This document shows positions 5,103 to 9,368 of a DNA stretch of 9,368 nucleotides, piece after piece. The notes under the pieces are model-generated. The model worked only from the letters and a program-made list of their open reading frames with translations. It was not told the DNA's origin and searched no databases. This DNA comes from Bacteroidales bacterium (GTDB lineage: Bacteria; Bacteroidota; Bacteroidia; Bacteroidales; UBA932): positions 1 to 9,368 of the forward strand of contig JAFRPH010000006.1 of NCBI GenBank assembly GCA_017429205.1. The letters run 5' to 3'. The translations under genes were made by a program, and so were the position numbers. Numbering within the stretch: the stretch's first letter is position 1; each line of letters opens with the position of its first letter.

Positions 5103-7869
5103 GCTTCGCGACCGTTCCCGCGAGCTGTTCGCCCAGGCCGATGGTATAGCCTTCGGAGAAGAAGAAGACGCGGCCAAAGGAATCCGCCAGGATGACGAGC
5201 GGGAAGCGGGAAGGCTGGCCTGCAGCACTCTCCGGGCCCGCTTTCATGCCTTTCTCGATCCCCTTCCGGACGGCGCCGTCCTTGTCCAAGCCCAGGACGA
5301 TGGTGCCGGGCAGGGTACCGTAGCGGCCCTCGGACATCTCCACCTGAAGACGGTGCAGGGCCGATTCCGCAGAGCAAACGAGGACGATCGGACGGCCCCA
5401 GGCCTCGAGCTGCGTCTTGGCGGCCGCGAGGTCGCGGAGGACGTGGTTCGTGGGTTCCTTGCCGGGCTCGAGGAGGGCGAGGGCGTAGTAGCCGCGGCCG
5501 CAGACGGAAAGGAGGCTCGCAGATTCCTCCGTTTCGCTCGGAATGACAGAATTGTCACTTCGACCAAGACCCGAAGGGGCGCGCGGAGAAGTTTCCAACA
5601 CGTCCCCGTCCTCGGTCAGGGCAAAGGTGACTGGCGTGAACTTCGTTTCCGCATCAAAGGAGCCGATCACCGGGACACCCTCCCCGCCGGAGCGGAGGAC
5701 CAGGTCGACGACGGTCTCCCTTCCGGCCGTGACGTCAAAGAAAACGACCGAAACGGGAACGGCACCATTGGAGAGGCGGTTGCCAGAGACGAGCATGTAA
5801 CGCCCCTCCTCCATCGGGAAACCCTCGCGGAACACATGGGCCCAGTCCACGCCGCCGCCCATGTCCACCTCGCCCTCGTCGAATTCCATCAGATGCGGAC
5901 GGCCGTTCTCGATCCGGGAAAGGGTGAAATGGCTGTAGTACTTGGGGTTGTCCACGATTCTGTCCGGGGTGTAGGTGAGCTTGAGCGTGCCCTTCGGGGC
6001 GGCCGCGGCCGGGCCGGCGCCGTCAAAGTCCACGTCCAGCCAGTCGCCGCCGTCCTGGCGGTACTGGATCTTGCCGTTCACGGGGTTCTTCCGCGCATCG
6101 ATGCCCAGCGTCCGGGCCAGGGCCACAAAGGCGATGCCCCGGGAACGCGGGGTGGCCAGCCGGCTCTTCGCGACACCGATCGGAGACATCGGAATGTCCC
6201 AGGCCTTGGGATCGTCGATCACGGTCAGGTACTGGCGGACGACCTGCACCAGCTTCTGGGGATCGGACACATACTGCCGCTGGTCCGGTGTGAGATATCC
6301 CTTGAAAAAGGCCTTGTACGGGCTCAGGAACTCGTTCTCCACCCGGGGGCCGATGACGGCATCCCGGTCGTCGTAACTGTCCATGAGGTTTTCCAGGGTG
6401 ATGTCGTGGAAGTCCTTCCGGCTCAGGGACAGGAACAGGGTCTCCACGCGCTCATGGTCCTCGGCCTGGGCCATGAAGGCCTCGATGGTGCGCCAGTTGC
6501 CGCGGGACCACTCGATGGGCGCAGTCATGTGGTGTCCGAAGCCGTACTTCTGCGTGAAGGCGAGGGCCTCGTCGTGTGTCGGGAACGTGGCCTCATAGGC
6601 ACGCCGGAGGGAGTCCTCGTAGGCGAACCGGCGGTCGTTCTCCGCCCGCTGTTCCGGCGTCACGGCCGGCATCTTCACGTTCTCCGGCGGCGGAACGATG
6701 TCGAGGGAATCCGTATCGGACCTGCCCTTCGACAGGCTCAGGGACCGGTCCAGGACGACCGTCACTTCCGTATCCTTTCCGAAAGAGCATTTCGCGTAGC
6801 CATAGGCACCGTCCTTGGAGGCCCAGATGAGAAGGTCCCCGAGACCGGAGGAGAGGAAGGTGCGGCCGTCGGCGTCCGTATACTTGGACACGGCTGGGTA
6901 GAATTCCGCGTAATTGTAGATGCAGAAGTCCACGCGGGCGCCCTCCACGGGCTTCCCTTCGCCATCGACCACCCGGAAATCCGCCCGGGCGGTGGTGGCG
7001 TAATGGTCGATGAGGTTCACCTCCGTGTAATTCGGGCTCTCCAGCACTACCTCCTCCGAACCGTCGTAGCGGCCGAAGACCTTGGTATGCATGAGCATCG
7101 CGCGGGAGGCGGGGGCATTGAACCAGCCCAGGTCCAGCACCGGCTCGGGCTCGCAGGCGCCGATGAAATGCCACTGTCCGTCGGCCCAGGCTTCCACCCA
7201 GGCATGATTGTCGTCGGTATGCGCCCAGCGCGGGGTATACACCTGCCGGGCGGGAATGCCCACGGACCGCAGTGCGGCTACGCAGAAGGTCGATTCCTCC
7301 CCGCATCGCCCCAGCGCATTCCGCACCGAGGCGAGCGGTGAACTCGTCCGCGCGTCGGAGGGCTGGTAGGTCATCTTCTCGTGACACCAGTGGTTCACTT
7401 CCAGGATGGCTTCCGCCATCGACAGGCCCTGCACACGGGGCTTCAGCTCCCGGTAGAACACCACGCGGGAGGTGTCCAGATTCTCATTGTTGACACGGAC
7501 AGGCAGCACGAAGTGCCTGAATTCCCGCTCCGGCACCTTCCACCCCATCTCTTCCCGGATGCGGAACGACGCCCGCACCTGGTCCAGATAATACTGCGCG
7601 GGGTAGTCCACCACGTCCGCAAGGGGCATGTAGGCATACAGGAACCTCAGCGCCTCCTGCTCGGCAAGGGTGGCATCGCCATCATCCATGAACGGCGCAA
7701 GCGCCCCGCCGTTCGCCGCTTTCCGGGCGTCGTAATCCCGTTGTACCTGTTCGCGGTACGCTCTATTCGTGAGAAAATGCACTCCCCGGGCGCCGGTGCA
7801 GCCCGCCAGCATCGCGAGAATCAGTCCCGCCACGGAGGACTGGAAAACCGCCTTTTGTAAACACCTCAT
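5095..7869 (-). CDS. Transglutaminase-domain lipoprotein with C-terminal domains
   Basis: A 924-residue envelope lipoprotein; the substrate is unknown. I choose ATG at 7869 over the upstream TTG (7875) because it opens a classic lipoprotein signal, with a hydrophobic stretch and lipobox LAGC (Cys24). The residues after it (TGARG) lack the acidic surface-export signal, so a periplasmic location is likely. The transglutaminase-like core has GRCGEES (catalytic Cys189) and DDNHAWVEAW (His222). The third position reads ACEPEP, with Glu about 240 where Asp is common. A carboxypeptidase-regulatory/Ig-like domain follows at about 290-375 (VVDGEGKPVEGARVDF). Residues about 540-620 (SRGIAFVALARTLGIDAR) resemble a second transglutaminase core without Cys. 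The C-terminal part from about 790 may be a thioredoxin-like fold. Repeat-derived segments lie at about 375-388 and 759-788. The 3' end overlaps the nitroreductase remnant. Confidence 0.9.
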   Translation of the reverse strand: MRCLQKAVFQSSVAGLILAMLAGCTGARGVHFLTNRAYREQVQRDYDARKAANGGALAPFMDDGDATLAEQEALRFLYAYMPLADVVDYPAQYYLDQVRASFRIREEMGWKVPEREFRHFVLPVRVNNENLDTSRVVFYRELKPRVQGLSMAEAILEVNHWCHEKMTYQPSDARTSSPLASVRNALGRCGEESTFCVAALRSVGIPARQVYTPRWAHTDDNHAWVEAWADGQWHFIGACEPEPVLDLGWFNAPASRAMLMHTKVFGRYDGSEEVVLESPNYTEVNLIDHYATTARADFRVVDGEGKPVEGARVDFCIYNYAEFYPAVSKYTDADGRTFLSSGLGDLLIWASKDGAYGYAKCSFGKDTEVTVVLDRSLSLSKGRSDTDSLDIVPPPENVKMPAVTPEQRAENDRRFAYEDSLRRAYEATFPTHDEALAFTQKYGFGHHMTAPIEWSRGNWRTIEAFMAQAEDHERVETLFLSLSRKDFHDITLENLMDSYDDRDAVIGPRVENEFLSPYKAFFKGYLTPDQRQYVSDPQKLVQVVRQYLTVIDDPKAWDIPMSPIGVAKSRLATPRSRGIAFVALARTLGIDARKNPVNGKIQYRQDGGDWLDVDFDGAGPAAAAPKGTLKLTYTPDRIVDNPKYYSHFTLSRIENGRPHLMEFDEGEVDMGGGVDWAHVFREGFPMEEGRYMLVSGNRLSNGAVPVSVVFFDVTAGRETVVDLVLRSGGEGVPVIGSFDAETKFTPVTFALTEDGDVLETSPRAPSGLGRSDNSVIPSETEESASLLSVCGRGYYALALLEPGKEPTNHVLRDLAAAKTQLEAWGRPIVLVCSAESALHRLQVEMSEGRYGTLPGTIVLGLDKDGAVRKGIEKGMKAGPESAAGQPSRFPLVILADSFGRVFFFSEGYTIGLGEQLAGTVAKLK
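5506..5598 (-). repeat. Palindromic repeat inserted in frame in the transglutaminase gene
   Basis: Arms at 5521-5548 (AGATTCCTCCG...GGAATGACA) and 5553-5596 (TGTCACTTCGACC...GAAGTTTCC) face each other across 4 nt. On the gene strand they encode TSPRAPSGLGRSDNSVIPSE and the following TEES (residues about 760-783 from ATG), low-complexity sequence between a beta-rich region and the C-terminal domain. The family and reading frame are the same as for the murB insertions. Confidence 0.85.
6708..6751 (-). repeat. Short dispersed-repeat-like insertion (SLSLSKG type)
   Basis: The + strand CCCTTCGACAGGCTCAGGGA (6725-6744) encodes LSLSKG on the gene strand, inside a segment RSLSLSKGRSDTDSLD that links the Ig-like domain to the next helical region. 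From memory, this peptide recurs as a dispersed repeat in Bacteroidales genomes. The DNA includes a 10-bp palindrome, GGACCGGTCC (6742-6751). There is only one copy in the window. Confidence 0.45.
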
Positions 7870-7920
7870 AATCAACGATATCCATCAAGTCAATCCGCAG
7901 GCCACGTAAATAAAGAAGAG

Positions 7921-7987
7921 GTTTGCGGAACGATGATTTGTAACAGACTTACTTTCAGTCATTTGCAAAAAACGGCATCCGCAGGCC
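7921..7987. repeat. 66-67-bp structured intergenic repeat, copy B
   Basis: It aligns end to end with copy A at 1128-1193. Shared blocks are TTTGCGG / CCTGCGG, TTTGTAA, a 12-nt variable spacer, CAGTCA, then CAAAA and CGCAG(A/G)CC, with spacing equal to within one base. The sequence ATCCGCAGGCC occurs at 7977-7987 and also at 7893-7903. It lies in the divergent gap between the transglutaminase gene and the barrel gene. Confidence 0.6.
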
Positions 7988-8038
7988 TGCACCAGGTGAC
8001 ATCCGGGAACCGCTTCGCTCACGAAGATACGAATCTTT

Positions 8039-8069
8039 TTTGCAAAATCCGGCAGATGGCCTATCTTTG
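8039..8069 (+). promoter_or_regulatory. Promoter of the beta-barrel gene
   Basis: TTTG (8039-8042), a 19-nt spacer and TATCTTTG (8062-8069) match the Bacteroidota promoter consensus exactly. The start codon at 8075 begins 5 nt after the box, so transcription would start at or next to the ATG. The -33 element lies in a 10-bp palindrome, TTTTGCAAAA (8038-8047). On the other strand TATCTTCG (8029 to 8022) is a poorer -7 candidate for the transglutaminase gene. Confidence 0.75.
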
Positions 8070-8074
8070 CGAAT

Positions 8075-8596
8075 ATGAAAAAGAGGCTTCTCCTCGCAGT
8101 GGCGCTCCTCGGCACCCTTACGGCCGGCGCCCAGAGCAAGTATTACGTCGGCGGCGACATCTCGCTTGGCGCCAGTTCCTCCGGCGCCAGCGTCGTCGTA
8201 TATCCGGAAGTGGGAACGCGGATCGCGAACAACCTCTATCTGGGCCTCGCAGCCGGATTCGACTGGAACAACTACGCCAGCCCCTCCGACTTTACGATGG
8301 GTCTCATCCCGCACCTGAGAGGCTATCTTCCCATTTATCAAGGCTTCGGCCTGTCCGCCGACACCTTCTTCTCCGCCCGCTTCACCCGCCGGCGGAACTA
8401 TGACCCGCTCATCAAATCCTTCCAGCTGGGCCTGAGACCGGGTGTCTATATCCCGATCGGCAACGTCACCCTCTCCACCCGGATCGGTTTCTTCGGCTGG
8501 ACCCGCACGGACTACGGCAACGGCAATCCCACTTCCCGCTGGGCCGCCCGCCTCGAGGCCCGTGACATCCTTATCGGTGTCCTGTTCAACCTGTAG
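8075..8596 (+). CDS. Small outer-membrane beta-barrel-like protein
   Basis: A 173-residue protein with a clear Sec signal (MKKRLLLAVALLGTLTAGAQ, probable cleavage near residue 19-20). The mature part alternates hydrophobic and polar residues in strand-like stretches: KYYVGGDISLGAS, VVVYPEVGTRIANNLYLGLA, FTMGLIPHLRGYLPI, LSADTFFSARFT, SFQLGLRPGVYIPI, TLSTRIGFFGWT. It ends ARDILIGVLFNL, with an aromatic/aliphatic final strand typical of outer-membrane barrels. About eight strands fit the length, as in small OmpA/OmpW-like barrels. I cannot name a family or ligand. It is a single gene with its own promoter, divergent from the transglutaminase lipoprotein. It has no repeat-derived insert. A 116-bp palindromic element begins 9 nt after the stop. 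Confidence 0.85.
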   Translation: MKKRLLLAVALLGTLTAGAQSKYYVGGDISLGASSSGASVVVYPEVGTRIANNLYLGLAAGFDWNNYASPSDFTMGLIPHLRGYLPIYQGFGLSADTFFSARFTRRRNYDPLIKSFQLGLRPGVYIPIGNVTLSTRIGFFGWTRTDYGNGNPTSRWAARLEARDILIGVLFNL

Positions 8597-8604
8597 GCAG
8601 GGAA

Positions 8605-8720
8605 AGGGGGACATCCCCAAACCGTCGCTCCGCGACCCCTCCCAAAGCCGGCTTCCGCCGTCTTCGGGCCCCTCCCTCTTATGCGGCCGAGGGTGGCCAC
8701 AGGTTTGGGGATGTCCCCCT
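8605..8720. repeat. 116-bp element with perfect 19-bp inverted ends
   Basis: AGGGGGACATCCCCAAACC (8605-8623) is exactly inverted at 8702-8720. The interior holds a small hairpin, GTCGC/GCGAC (8624-8636), and palindromes AGCCGGCT (8646-8653) and GTGGCCAC (8693-8700). It has no coding capacity of its own. The structure is like a small non-autonomous palindromic (MITE- or REP-like) element. I see no clear target-site duplication. Confidence 0.75.
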
Positions 8721-8737
8721 GCCCGGACCTCAGTACC

Positions 8738-8774
8738 AAAAAAAATGGAGCCAACCCGGCAGCGGGCTGGCTCC
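8738..8774 (-). terminator. Rho-independent terminator of the EF-G gene (possibly bidirectional)
   Basis: GGAGCCAACCCG (8747-8758) pairs with CGGGCTGGCTCC (8763-8774) with one mismatch around a GCAG loop. On the minus strand the stem is followed by A and then eight T (8745-8738). It lies 23 nt past the EF-G stop. On the plus strand it is followed by TTCTTGTTT, so it may also end the barrel-gene transcript. Confidence 0.88.
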
Positions 8775-8797
8775 TTCTTGTTTCGCCAGGGAAGGGA

Positions 8798-9368
8798 TTA
8801 GTCCTCTTCCTGCTCCTGGGCGGCGTACTCGGCGATGAGCTTCGTCTGGACGTCGGCAGGGACCTGGACGTACTCGGCGAACTTCATCTGGAAGGTGGCG
8901 GAACCACCGGTGAGGGAACTCAGGACGGTGGAGTAGCGGTACAGCTCAGCGAGCGGAACGCGGGCGTGAAGGATGGTCATGCCCTTGTCCATGTCCTGGT
9001 TCATGATCATGCCGCGACGGGTGTTGAGGTCGCTCATGCAAGGACCCACATACTCGCTCGGGGTGATGATGTCCACGTTGTAGATAGGCTCGAGGATCTT
9101 CGGGCCGGCGTTCTTGAAGGCCTCCTTGAAGGCGTTGCGGCCGGCGATGATGAAGGCGATTTCCTTGGAGTCCACCGGGTGCATCTTACCGTCGTACACA
9201 TACACGCGGATGTCGCGGGCGTAGGAACCGGTGAGCGGGCCTTCCTCCATCTTGGACTTGATACCCTTCAGGATGGCGGGCATGAAGCCGAGGTCGATGG
9301 AACCGCCGACGACGCAGTTGTAGAACTCCAGCTTGCCACCCCACTCGAGGTCGGTGATGTCCTGGCTC
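8798..9368 (-). CDS. Elongation factor G, EF-G2-type paralogue, C-terminal part (5' end outside window)
   Basis: The frame enters from the right edge and ends with TAA at 8798-8800, giving 189 visible residues: the end of domain IV and all of domain V. EF-G traits are EEGPLTGSYARDIRVYVYDG, HPVDSKEIAFIIAGRNAFKE, AGPKILEPIYNVDI, DLNTRRGMI and VPLAELYRYSTVLSSLTGG. The first visible residues, LEWGGKLEF and VVGGSIDLGFMPAILKGI, together with LSSLTGGSATFQMKF in place of the canonical LRSLTQGRATYTM and an acidic tail QEQEED, match the second EF-G of Bacteroidales as I remember it. That paralogue (EF-G2) is reported in Bacteroides thetaiotaomicron to lack GTPase activity. The GTPase domain is not visible here, so this cannot be confirmed. 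It ends in a strong terminator and no downstream gene shares its transcript. Confidence 0.92.
   Translation of the reverse strand, partial: SQDITDLEWGGKLEFYNCVVGGSIDLGFMPAILKGIKSKMEEGPLTGSYARDIRVYVYDGKMHPVDSKEIAFIIAGRNAFKEAFKNAGPKILEPIYNVDIITPSEYVGPCMSDLNTRRGMIMNQDMDKGMTILHARVPLAELYRYSTVLSSLTGGSATFQMKFAEYVQVPADVQTKLIAEYAAQEQEED

Noticed and set aside
4665..5228. A complete 187-codon minus-strand gene
   Set aside because: Only its last 62 or so codons resemble Mrp. The earlier part is nitroreductase remnant read backwards plus the end of the transglutaminase gene in another frame.
5353..7341. Open frame of 662 codons on the + strand
   Set aside because: It is a shadow of the transglutaminase gene on the other strand and shows no domain or start context.
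7873..7875. TTG start for the transglutaminase lipoprotein
   Set aside because: The ATG two codons later gives the same signal peptide and is the preferred start codon.

Overview
The window looks like a chromosomal segment from a GC-rich member of the Bacteroidales (Bacteroidota), possibly an uncultured gut or rumen lineage. The evidence is the Bacteroidota promoter consensus (TTTG, about 19 nt, TAnnTTTG) ahead of two genes, the lack of Shine-Dalgarno sequences, protein families typical of the order (an EF-G2-type factor and a large transglutaminase lipoprotein), and dispersed short repeats. The genus is an inference and is not proven by the sequence.

Layout: 1-1035 (-) is murB, which runs off the left edge. 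1204-2979 (-) is aspS. 3172-4221 (+) is rsmA/ksgA, divergent from aspS across a short promoter region. 4222-4664 has no recognisable gene, but holds a good rsmA terminator and several hairpins. 4665-5102 is a scar made of two gene remnants, the C-terminal end of an Mrp-type P-loop ATPase (-) and the C-terminal end of a nitroreductase (+). 5095-7869 (-) is a 924-residue transglutaminase-domain lipoprotein. 8075-8596 (+) is a small outer-membrane beta-barrel-like protein with a near-leaderless promoter. 8605-8720 is a palindromic repeat. 8798-9368 (-) is the C-terminal part of an EF-G2-type elongation factor with a strong terminator. The genes are a mix of housekeeping functions (cell wall, tRNA charging, rRNA methylation, translation) and envelope proteins, with no single shared pathway.

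The most striking feature is a family of short palindromic repeats, with arms of the type AGATTCCTTC...GGAATGACA and the inverse. They lie between genes and also in frame inside conserved proteins. MurB carries two such insertions, the transglutaminase lipoprotein carries one plus a short one of another type, and RsmA carries an insertion of a third, hairpin-rich type. The three clear AGATTCC-type insertions are translated in the same orientation and reading frame. This resembles in principle the protein-invading palindromic elements described in Rickettsia, but the sequences are different.

Other points of interest are a 66-bp structured intergenic repeat with two clear copies, a 116-bp element with perfect 19-bp inverted ends, and a probable single deletion that removed the 5' halves of a divergent mrp/nitroreductase gene pair.
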